From Cyanophora paradoxa (taxonomy: Eukaryota; Glaucocystophyceae; Cyanophorales; Cyanophoraceae): 64,000 nucleotides of DNA. The notes below the pieces were generated by a model. The model was not told the DNA's origin. It saw only the letters and a list, made by a program, of their open reading frames with translations, and searched no databases. This document shows positions 48,701 to 55,268 of the stretch, piece by piece; the first letter of the stretch is position 1, and every line of letters starts with the position of its first letter. The stretch is from positions 1 through 64,000 of the forward strand of contig QPMI01000674.1 of assembly GCA_004431415.1 (NCBI GenBank), written 5' to 3'. The translations under genes and the position numbers were made by a program.

Positions 48701-48854
48701 GAATCGCATTGGGTTCAAAAATAAATTCACTTGGATTGCCATATTTACTTGTTATTCGGCAATCAATTATACGAATGTGCCTCAAAACGAAAGAACGCTT
48801 AAACTTCATTGGATTGCTGTCGGACCTCTCCAAAACAATAATATTCTCACGTAA
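45792..48854 (+). CDS. Phage-like long fibre protein (element B)
   Basis: 1,020 codons, intact. N-terminal 200 residues unique, with clustered Cys. Then H-K-H-L-W-E-H-I-T-N repeats, S-N-I-Y-A-S-N-I-N repeats, F-A-H-T-H-T-K-D-Q-I-T-D repeats, a block shared with A (I-P-E-R-L, G-S-R-P-K-I-I-F-S-R, A-A-K-N-L-H-N-E), two copies of L-P-L-T-G-G-T with F-P-V-V-H-L-G-A-E-Y, and three L-H-A-V-A-T-S-G-N-Y repeats near 48260-48420. His-x-His and S-G-x-Y-x-D-L-x-N-x-P repeats are those of bacteriophage tail fibres; the former bind metal along a trimeric shaft. The likely role is receptor binding. Followed 20 bases later by the tip gene. Confidence 0.82.
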   Translation: MTEPIVETTVKNAVLDNQFYITHANIPSESNDLIVNLKGYVMGAMASNLWNDIFGYEFGHIYDIANGIGYVDAMAGTAFRNLNCNCVGGWMFQICSNVDPTIDPATITFDCNLFAPKTIFSITCNLVNSDVPIVAPVIGASNMYIQRNPVVHTGAEFILGDNTPISRIELPNSHKHLWEHITNAPFTYPPSSHEHLWEHITNRPLTFPPDPHTHDYLSLKGGVISSNLTISSNLTVTSNIYASNINASNIYSSNLWASNINGSNVIVDYLTVKIEANLPNHPTSNVVLDWLAKQKHTKADITDFAHTHTKDQITDFAHTHLWEHITNPPSTFPPGTHTHDYSEITNSNHRHPWEEIDEKPRFASTGDLVNGDGFYGVSFYQSDTIPERLQLSEYYLHRKGIEAGTTMEGELYVKQPTRTTLVAAGGDALIDTKPGIFLTSYYNADIPVTAGLPPLPSDPATYDDKDAILQVNVTDVSATDGSRPKIIFSRSKFNYIPLVGQPYDDHGKCEMAWIKTTTGGALEVNQRMAAKNLHNETLSGVVTDDYLESKNYVDDTELAAILEDYVTDTELTSALGDYLPLTGGTLTGDVHAPNFFVDTPNDQSFPVVHLGAEYVLDPNTPFSRLELPNVHKHFWEHIVNPPSTYPPDSHDHDYLPLTGGTIAGDVHASNFFVTTPNDQTFPVVHLGAEYVLDPNTPISRLELPTNSKFNVADDFPNSQNLMYFTSENQLLGAFSPIELSIPKQKVSYKELTDVPAGFSGKWTDITEKPTWSSVAFTGDYYDLARIPDFTTYIPRWIDQSVIISESTLPFNGTWDRLFTKPNLHAVATSGNYNDLTNTPIAPTLHAVATSGSYTDLVNTPNLHAVATSGNYDDLINTPTSPPTHNHSIELLTNFGNYVNPNAYVQQGTADVVIPNQVYTVGQVFTASGTVTFSTPYYSDPIVNATLENSIILTSVDFTNSIYLSAEYQFGNRIGFKNKFTWIAIFTCYSAINYTNVPQNERTLKLHWIAVGPLQNNNILT

Positions 48855-48874
48855 TAATAAAGAACAATCAAAAG

Positions 48875-49891
48875 ATGTCGACTGTGTTCACTCCGGTTTT
48901 TAGTTTGAGTGCCTCAGCTGTCCATAACGTGCAACACACTGTTTATGATCTAAACGAGTCATTCCCTTCGACTGAAACAGCGAAATCTGATTCTTTCAAT
49001 GAGACTTCCATACTCAGAGTCAAAGAACTCAGAGCCGACAAGGCTGGTGGAATCGTTAAAGCTACTCAAATGATCGTATCTAATCGACCCGCAAAAACAG
49101 GGGATCTAATCACCAAAGATAATCTATATGAAGGTCAAGCGGATTATAAAACAGCTTTTAATCCGGCTGATAGGAAATCAGCGGCTTTTCAAGTAGTTAG
49201 TGGTGGGGCATGGATTGGGACTGGACTTGGAGTGAATGGGAATGCAACAGTGAGCGGGAATGCAACAGTTACTGGAAGCCTTACAGCTGGATCATTTGGG
49301 ACAGTTAAAACGACGACTATTGATTCTGGGGCAAATACAGAGTTGGTGATCAAGCGAAATAATGAGAATATCGCTTCTACTTTCACAGCATCACACACTA
49401 ATGCAACAGGTGGGGCAGTTGCAGGAACTTATAGCTGGAAAGGTCTCACTATTAATGGGACTAATTCCTATCTTGCACTTCCTAATCATCCCCGGTTTTG
49501 TGTTGGTCTTTCTGGAACTGTAACTGGTTCGGCTTTTATTGGAGCCTATGGGCATACATTTCTAAACCATGGAAATCACGTAAATGTTTCCACAGGTTAC
49601 TTCACAGCTCCTGTGTCAGGTCATTACAGATTCGTGTTCACTGGCATAACAAGTCTAAATAATGTTGATACATATGTAGCATTTAGAGTCAATGATGGGC
49701 TTCCTAATGGTAAAAATCTCGATGGTTATACATCAGCGTTAGGAACGAACTATCATAGAACTATATGCTTAAATGTCATTGTAGCAATGTATGCTGGTGA
49801 CACAGGAAGGTTATATGTTGGAGGAACAATTATGGGAGCTGCTGGAACAGCAAATTGTCAATGGTCGGGCGAATTAATTTCAGCACTATAA
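48875..49891 (+). CDS. Fibre tip protein with C1q/TNF-like domain (element B)
   Basis: 338 codons, intact. N-terminus S-I-L-R-V-K-E-L-R-A-D-K-A-G-G matches the A gene. Middle: Gly/Thr/Ala-rich repeat region (G-N-A-T-V-S-G-N-A-T-V-T-G). The last about 130 residues carry the C1q/TNF-like pattern: H-G-N-H-V-N-V-S-T-G-Y-F-T-A-P-V-S-G-H-Y and a closing W-S-G-E-L-I-S-A-L. These domains form trimers. I infer a trimeric, ligand-binding tip for the fibre. Preceded by TAATAATAAAGAACA. Confidence 0.78.
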   Translation: MSTVFTPVFSLSASAVHNVQHTVYDLNESFPSTETAKSDSFNETSILRVKELRADKAGGIVKATQMIVSNRPAKTGDLITKDNLYEGQADYKTAFNPADRKSAAFQVVSGGAWIGTGLGVNGNATVSGNATVTGSLTAGSFGTVKTTTIDSGANTELVIKRNNENIASTFTASHTNATGGAVAGTYSWKGLTINGTNSYLALPNHPRFCVGLSGTVTGSAFIGAYGHTFLNHGNHVNVSTGYFTAPVSGHYRFVFTGITSLNNVDTYVAFRVNDGLPNGKNLDGYTSALGTNYHRTICLNVIVAMYAGDTGRLYVGGTIMGAAGTANCQWSGELISAL

Positions 49892-49899
49892 GTAAAAGA

Positions 49900-50163
49900 A
49901 TGTCGCACAACTATCAAGTTGTTCTAACTGACACTGAAAAGCTGGGAATGGAATACTGTGCCTACTCTGTTCAGGATTGGATCGATAATGCGGCTCATAA
50001 TAGGGCGAGAATCGCGATTGATGAGATTGTGGACAAAGAAGTTAAATCGTGCATTGCTGCTGGAATTCCGATTCCACTCACAAAGGAAGCGATTGTAGAG
50101 CAAGCGTTTGCAAGGGGAACTGTGCAAAAGGCAAGCGAAATTCCTGTGAGTGCTCCTATGTAA
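49900..50163 (+). CDS. Small phage-type protein beside the fibre genes
   Basis: 87 codons from ATG 49900 (M-S-H-N-Y-Q-V-V-L-T-D-T-E). The segment V-Q-D-W-I-D-N-A-A-H-N-R-A-R-I-A-I-D-E-I is of a kind I know from small proteins encoded near tail fibre genes of tailed phages (Q-E-W-I-D-N ... R-A-R-I-A pattern). Helical, no membrane segment. Possible chaperone or accessory factor for fibre assembly; the family's function is not known to me. Starts 8 bases after the tip gene. No copy seen in A. Confidence 0.65.
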   Translation: MSHNYQVVLTDTEKLGMEYCAYSVQDWIDNAAHNRARIAIDEIVDKEVKSCIAAGIPIPLTKEAIVEQAFARGTVQKASEIPVSAPM

Positions 50164-50283
50164 AGAATTCGAATTCGAAGAATGAGAGATGGGTTTATTG
50201 TTATTTTTCATAGATCATGCATAAGAAAGGCATGTATCTTGCATAGTGGGCGGGGCGCGAGTGTATTTTAACGTGGTCTATCG

Positions 50284-50364
50284 TCGTACTTTGTCGATCA
50301 TCGTACTTTGTCGATGGGGTGCGCAAGTTTGTGCAGGTGGGCATTTTCGGCAGCACAAACTTGC
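50284..50364. repeat. Short tandem repeat and hairpin between convergent genes
   Basis: TCGTACTTTGTCGAT occurs at 50284-50298 and 50301-50315. Right after it, GCAAGTTTGTGC (50323-50334) and GCACAAACTTGC (50353-50364) form a perfect 12-bp stem with an 18-base loop, followed by TTTAAAAAC. The place, between the plus-strand gene ending at 50163 and the minus-strand gene ending at 50394, fits a transcription stop. Confidence 0.6.
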
Positions 50365-50393
50365 TTTAAAAACTATAAAATAGAAATCATGCA

Positions 50394-50717
50394 TTAGCTC
50401 GTCCGAGTCTCACTATAACACTGTCGGCATTTATAGTAGAGACCATCCTTCGTACTTTGCTTTTTATTATACTCGCTTGCAGGCTTCTCAATCTTGCAAT
50501 CGGGGCATATTTTCGATTGTACTTCGATTTTCGGACGCGTTTTTAAGACTTTGTGATACAGGTCAAGGTGATAGTCGCGGTTGCACTCGATGCATCTTGG
50601 ATTCAATGCGACATTACCAGTTTTTAATTTACGCAAACCAAAACACGATGCAGGTCTATCTACTTTGCAGATAGTGCATTGCTTACTTTTGGGTAGTGGG
50701 AGTTGATTGCTCGGCAT
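50394..50717 (-). CDS. Double zinc-ribbon protein
   Basis: 107 codons from the ATG at 50715-50717 (M-P-S-N-Q-L-P-L-P-K). Two similar zinc ribbons: K-Q-C-T-I-C-K-V-D-R-P-A-S-C-F ... R-C-I-E-C and K-I-C-P-D-C-K-I-E-K-P-A-S-E-Y ... K-C-R-Q-C. This C-x2-C-K-x-E-x-P-x-S-x-F pattern is common at the N-terminus of phage and giant-virus HNH nucleases, but no HNH part follows. Either a stand-alone DNA-binding protein or the remainder of a nuclease. It lies at the outer edge of element B, facing the host sequence. Confidence 0.65.
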   Translation of the reverse strand: MPSNQLPLPKSKQCTICKVDRPASCFGLRKLKTGNVALNPRCIECNRDYHLDLYHKVLKTRPKIEVQSKICPDCKIEKPASEYNKKQSTKDGLYYKCRQCYSETRTS

Positions 50718-51149
50718 CTTTATAGCTATATAGCGGGAAATCTTTAAGTGGGGATAAACGCATTTCATATGTTGATTTACGCTATCGGTGGGGGTCACCT
50801 TGATTTTTCAATTTGGGTAACTGAAAACAGTTTGGAAACGATTGGGAACATTTCGTAAAAATATGGGTCTTACTGTCCTTACTGAGATATCGAGAGAGGG
50901 TTTTAGGGCTTACTGGGAATGGTAAGGAATTAGAAAAATGAAGAATGGAAGGGTTTCGTGATTGGTTTCAGTAAGGAGAGGTTAGATGTTTGAAAAATAC
51001 AGTGCTATTTTATAGTTTGTTACTGAGCCTTACTGAGAAATTCGAAAATGGATAATGGGCTTACTGAATGTGGTAGTGGGGAAGGAAAGAAGAGGGCGCG
51101 CAATTGGTGGGGTTCTCCTGGAAGCGAGCTACTCGACAACAAGCCTCAC
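50718..51149. repeat. Transition zone between viral block and host, with CTTACTG repeats
   Basis: No gene. CTTACTG or its complement occurs at 50869, 50878, 50909, 50969 (reverse), 51029 and 51060, with G-rich spacers. Base composition turns from AT-rich to GC-rich near 51060. The right end of element B should be in here. I cannot mark it, as no matching end is visible on the left. Confidence 0.5.
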
Positions 51150-52313
51150 CGAAGGACTGATGTCCAGCACGGTGCGATCCTCGTAATAATAAGTGCCATA
51201 GAGAATGGCGGCGTCGGTGAGACTGCGCACGCCCGCGGACAGTCAGCGGCTCGCAGTACTAGTTTATACCGGTACAAATTAAACGCGACGCATGCGCAGG
51301 TGCAGCTGCAGGTGCCTATATTTGATTGCATTTGCTCTTGAGATTCTATACGTATATCTAATGAAAATTAAAGCAGGATTCCGGGGGTACGACGCACGTG
51401 GCCTTCACGTAGCCGAGGCCGCCCACCACGCTGGACGCGACGAGGGTGCCGGTCTTGCTGGAGCCAGTCTGAAATGAATTCGAAGGAACAGCAGACTCGT
51501 TAAGCGGAATTCGAAGTTCATTTATTTAAATAGGAAGCTCACCGAAAAGTAGATGGCGGTGGGGGCGGCGGGGTACGGGTGCGCGATGTGGAGATCGACC
51601 TCAACGGAGTAGTTCCAGTTGGACAGCGTCTTGATCTTGCCGACGAAGCCGCCGAGCGAGTTGTTTGTGGAGAGCTTAGTGTCCCAGAGGTCTCCGAGGA
51701 CGTCGAAGGCGCCCCGTCCGCTGGTGTAATTGTAGGTCGGCGAAGGGCCGCTGGGTCTCGGTACCGGCGTGACCACGGCGGTCGGGCTCGTGGGGCCTAT
51801 GGCGACGAGGCCGCCGGAGCCGGAGAGGGGCCCGATCAGCTGAGTGCCGTTGTTGGCCGCGGTGATGGCGGCGAGGAGCGCGTTGGCGCCGGCGGGGATC
51901 TTGAGCATGCCGGAGAGGGCCATGCCGGTCGCGTACGCCGAGCCGGCGGTCACAGTGAAATCGAAGGTCACGATTGCGACAGAGGCGGAATCGGCCGCGC
52001 AGGTCACGGTCGCGGTGTCGATCACGCCCGCCAGGGCTCTGAAACCGCTGCTGAGGGCGAGCTTCTTGTCGTTGCAGGTGGCGACCGGAATGGGGAGGGT
52101 CATCCTGAGCTGAGAGGCCCTCTTTGCGTCGCCCGTGCAGACGGTCGGGAGCCCGTCCGTGCCGGTATTCGCGGGCCACGTGATGGATCCCCCGGAGGTG
52201 GCTGCGGCCGCGGGGGCGGCGAACTTGCCGGAGACCTCGACCGTGCCGGCGGTGGCGCCGTCCAGCGTGATCGCCGGCTCGTCACTCGCGCTGGAGAAGA
52301 GAAACGGGATCTC
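51150..52313 (-). CDS. Host gene fragment, three exons with GT-AG introns
   Basis: Exon 52313-51543 (257 codons, preceded by a CTGCAG acceptor), intron 51542-51469 (GTGAGC ... TTTCAG), exon 51468-51398, intron 51397-51223 (GTGCGT ... GCGCAG), exon 51222-51150, followed by a GTGAGG donor. All junction phases agree and give one open frame ending ...Y-Y-Y-E-D-R-T-V-L-D-I-S-P-S. The product is rich in Ala, Gly, Thr and Ser with spaced Cys, resembling an extracellular or surface protein, but no family is recognised. The 5' exons lie upstream. The last donor points into the viral block at 51149, so the 3' exons are missing or lie beyond it. Confidence 0.7.
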
Positions 52314-52819
52314 CTGCAGAGCGAATGAAAAAGTATTGCAAGAAGCCCTCACATCGCACTCTGATCTCTCTTTATTGTGGATAGATTGCAAGGGGGGAAG
52401 GGGGCCCCCTTGCTTCCCGTTCCCTCGCTTCAGCCAAAAGTTTTCTATGAGGCCGTTTTCGAGGGCCAGCTTGCAACGAAATTGTCGGTTATTCGCGATC
52501 CGATTGGCTCGGTGAACCGGTCAGCTCTCGACTTTCGAGCGTCGAATTCGAGGGGAAAAAGTGGTTTTCGAGGGGAAAACTAATTATATAACTTCTCTCT
52601 AACTCCGGTCTTCGAATTCCTTGCGCGGTTCTGCATGGAACCAGTTCTCCCTAGCTGTCTCCTCTAGATTTCGGCTTCCTCGCAGTGCGTCGCGTACGCC
52701 TTGCTCTTCGTTGCGCGGTTCTGCATGGAACCACTTCTCTCTACCTGTCAACGTCTCCTCTAGATTTCCGCTTCGTCGCACTGCGCAGCCTACGCCGCAG
52801 GGTACCCGTGCTGCGTGGA
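52314..52819. repeat. Gene-free gap with a 91-bp tandem duplication
   Basis: Intron or upstream sequence of the host gene, then a duplicated unit: the stretch starting TTGCGCGGTTCTGCATGGAA is at 52619 and again at 52710, each followed by CTCCTCTAGATTTC and GCTTC. No other feature found. Confidence 0.55.
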
Positions 52820-54586
52820 CTAATTTTCAATGCATGCAGCTTGCACCGCTTTTTTTGCAAAAGTGGACGTCGCATTGATACACCACGGCACATGTATCAA
52901 TGTTCTACGTGACGTGCCCTTCCGACCGGTCATCTGTCTAGCCGAAGACGCTAGCAAGGTGCCGGCCATGGGTCGCTCAATATGGGAGGTTCGCCTGAGT
53001 GGGGGAGCCATGGTTTTCGGTGATAGCCGTAACCAGGCCCGCGCGCCCACCCCTTGATCAACTCCTCCATCCCTCATGAGCCCTGGAAGTGAAATGTCTC
53101 GCAGTCCGCCGCCCTCCCTTGCCGCCGCTCCGCCACCCCTCCTCCTCCTCACTCTGCCTCCTCCCTCCTCCTCACCTGCGCCCCAGGACCCGATTAATCG
53201 GTGTCCCGTTCTGTCGAGGTGAAGAAGGTGGTAGGAGGAAGATATGAGGAAGGAGAGGGAGTGGGCGGCGGCAGCGGGAGGGGGTGGGCAGCGGATGCGG
53301 GGCAGGGCAGGGAGCGGTGCCGGGACGGCAGAGTGGAGTGAGCGTGGGCACTGACAGGCGGCGCAGAGAGCGGGGAGTGCGGAGACGAGGCGGGTCGCGA
53401 GGGGTCGGGAGGGGTCGGTCTGAGTAGGGGGGGTGGCCGAGGCCAGAGGGGTGGCCGAGGCCGATGGGGTGGCCGAAGCCGGGGGGGGGGCCGAAGCCGA
53501 TGGGGTGGCCGAAGCCGAGGGGGGGGCCGAAGCCAGTGGGGGGGCCGAAGCCATGGGGGTGGCCGGAGTCAACGAGGGGTTCGACACTTGTGAGTCGGTT
53601 GGGGCCGGGGGAGGGACCGTAGGGGGCGGCGGGGCGGCCTCGTGCGGGGTCTCGGTCGGGGGGGCCGGCTGAAGCGAGGAGGGGGGGGGAGAGTCGGCTA
53701 CTGGAAGCGTCGTTAGTGGTTTGTACACTCCAGGTGCGAAGAGGGACGTGATTGTGAGTTGTCCATCGGGTATCGACACCGTTCGCGCTTTTTTGGTCCC
53801 GCGCTTGGGGGTCTTGCGACCGGCTGCCTTTCTTTTCGCCGTAGGTACGGGTGGGGCGGGTGCAGAGGCGGGAAGGGGAGGGGTCATGGGGCGCGGGCGT
53901 TTGGGTGCCGGGGCGGGGGGAGTATCGGTTGTCCGTTTGCGTGAGGCAGGCGACGGGCGAGTTCGTTTCGAGGGAGGGGCCAGGGGGGGCGTTAGGGCGG
54001 GGCGCTTGGAAGGTTGAGTAGCGGACGTAGGGCCCGTGGGCAAGGCGGGCAGGGTGCCATTGTCGGGGTTCTTGTGAGAAGGTTGCGTTGGGGGTGCAGC
54101 AGGTTGGGAGGCAGATCTAGAGTATGAGGTGGTCTCAGGGCGAGCGGGGCACTTTCCCCGTCTGGCGTCGGAGTGGGCCTGGAGGGCAGCTGCGGAGGCA
54201 AATCGGGTGCCACAGGTACAAGAGAAGTCAGATGTCATGGCTACGGTGCTGGTATTGGGCGGCTGGGGGAGGGGGGGCCTGGGGGAGGGGGCGGTCTGGG
54301 GCGAGGGGGAGGCAGGGAGTCGTGCAATTGCCTGGCGGAAATTTTCCAGGAGAACCCATGGTTGGCTTTCCGAGTCCAATCCGCAGCAGAAGTCAGTGAT
54401 GGAGATAGTATCATGGAGGGAGGGGCGGGGGGGGCGGGGGGGAGGGGGGACCAGGCGGCTGTACTGGCGGCGAGCGGGAGGGTTTGGTGTCGGCATGTTT
54501 GCGGTATCGACGTTTGGTTCTGTCAGTGATGCCTTGTCGGAGCTCCCAGGCGTGGTTGCGGGCGCAGCGGTCCCTCCAGATCGCAC
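52820..54586 (-). CDS. C-terminal C2H2 finger and low-complexity tail of R1
   Basis: 588 codons open. T-I-S-I-T-D-F near residue 40 aligns with V-T-I-T-E-Y-L in R2. Then a C2H2-type finger: C-T-C-G-T-R-F-A-S-A-A-A-L-Q-A-H ... C (about 54220-54140; R2 has C-D-T-C-G-T-S-F). It is followed by Pro/Lys/Arg-rich linkers, a Q-L-T-I-T-S-L-F stretch near 53750, and a tandem array of A-S-A-P-P / A-S-A-T-P units (53425-53570). The part after 53200 is probably non-coding read-through. Confidence 0.4.
   Translation of the reverse strand: MRSGGTAAPATTPGSSDKASLTEPNVDTANMPTPNPPARRQYSRLVPPPPRPPRPSLHDTISITDFCCGLDSESQPWVLLENFRQAIARLPASPSPQTAPSPRPPLPQPPNTSTVAMTSDFSCTCGTRFASAAALQAHSDARRGKCPARPETTSYSRSASQPAAPPTQPSHKNPDNGTLPALPTGPTSATQPSKRPALTPPLAPPSKRTRPSPASRKRTTDTPPAPAPKRPRPMTPPLPASAPAPPVPTAKRKAAGRKTPKRGTKKARTVSIPDGQLTITSLFAPGVYKPLTTLPVADSPPPSSLQPAPPTETPHEAAPPPPTVPPPAPTDSQVSNPSLTPATPMASAPPLASAPPSASATPSASAPPPASATPSASATPLASATPPTQTDPSRPLATRLVSALPALCAACQCPRSLHSAVPAPLPALPRIRCPPPPAAAAHSLSFLISSSYHLLHLDRTGHRLIGSWGAGEEEGGGRVRRRRGGGAAAREGGGLRDISLPGLMRDGGVDQGVGARAWLRLSPKTMAPPLRRTSHIERPMAGTLLASSARQMTGRKGTSRRTLIHVPWCINATSTFAKKAVQAACIEN
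53421..53575 (-). repeat. 24-bp tandem repeat encoding Ser-Ala-Pro units
   Basis: About eight units of the type GGGGTGGCCGAAGCCGA (plus strand), each coding for A-S-A-(T/P)-P on the minus strand. Low-complexity expansion within the R1 tail. Confidence 0.7.
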
Positions 54587-55268
54587 GGAGGTGTTGGTCG
54601 AGGAGTAGCGCTAAATCTTTTTGGATTGACATTGTGGTGGTCTTGTTAATGCCCAGGGCTGTGCAGAGGGCGGGCAATCCTGCCGGGGTACCGAGGCGCA
54701 GGAGGGCAGGGGCGGGGAAGGGGAGCAGGTCAGCCAAGGCCGGGCTAAGCTTTGTCCATAGGGTATCGGTGAGACCTGGGGGGCGGAAAAGGGCCGGATT
54801 TTCAGTGGGGGAGAGGAGGGCGGATTGGAGGGGAGAGGCGGGGTCAGGGGAGACGAGGCGGAGGAAGGGAAAGAGTTGAAAAATAGTATCGTCGTGTCCT
54901 AAGGGTTTGGGCGAGTGGCGGAGAACCCGGGTGCGGAGGAAGGTCACGAGTGCGTCCTGGAGAGCTTGGAGGAGGAGGCGAGCGGCGGGGCAAGTAAATA
55001 TGTGAATGAAGTCTTCGGGGGGTGGGTTGTGGGTCGGGCTGTCTGGGGTCTGCGGCCCTCGGTGGGGAAGAGGGCGGGGGGGAGCCCGGGGGGGTGAACG
55101 TGGCAGGGGGCGGGGAGGGTGGGGGTGGGGAAGCAGGGTCCTCGGGGACTGGGGCAGGGGTGGGAGGGAGGTGACAGAAGGGGCAGTGGGCGATACCGTC
55201 AGGAAAGAGAGGGCCGTATAGGTCGGGGTCGTGGAGGAGGCGGATGGTGAGGGAGGGGAGGCCTCCAA
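54411..55268 (-). CDS. Zinc-site end and W-E domain of R1
   Basis: Contains E-D-F-I-H-I-F-T-C-P-A (His and Cys near 55004-54992), the second half of a reverse-transcriptase-type zinc site whose first C-x2-C is in the previous frame. Near 54600 lies L-D-Q-H-L-R-A-I-W-R-D-R-C and then W-E-L-R-Q-G-I-T. R2 has E-D-F-D-H-I-W-V-C-P-A and E-H-A-R-T-I-W-K-T-R-C with W-E-Q-E-H-G-I-T. Such an ending is seen in LINE-type elements. The conserved spacing shows both copies descend from one active element. Confidence 0.5.
   Translation of the reverse strand: MEASPPSPSASSTTPTYTALSFLTVSPTAPSVTSLPPLPQSPRTLLPHPHPPRPLPRSPPRAPPRPLPHRGPQTPDSPTHNPPPEDFIHIFTCPAARLLLQALQDALVTFLRTRVLRHSPKPLGHDDTIFQLFPFLRLVSPDPASPLQSALLSPTENPALFRPPGLTDTLWTKLSPALADLLPFPAPALLRLGTPAGLPALCTALGINKTTTMSIQKDLALLLDQHLRAIWRDRCARNHAWELRQGITDRTKRRYRKHADTKPSRSPPVQPPGPPSPPPPPPLPP

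Noticed and set aside
51579-52328. 249-codon plus-strand frame
   Set aside because: Antisense shadow of the host exon 51543-52313, caused by high GC; the minus strand has matching splice sites.
53421-53575. Regular 24-bp repeats, considered as a CRISPR-like array
   Set aside because: No unique spacers; units code for Ser-Ala-Pro repeats in a eukaryotic element.
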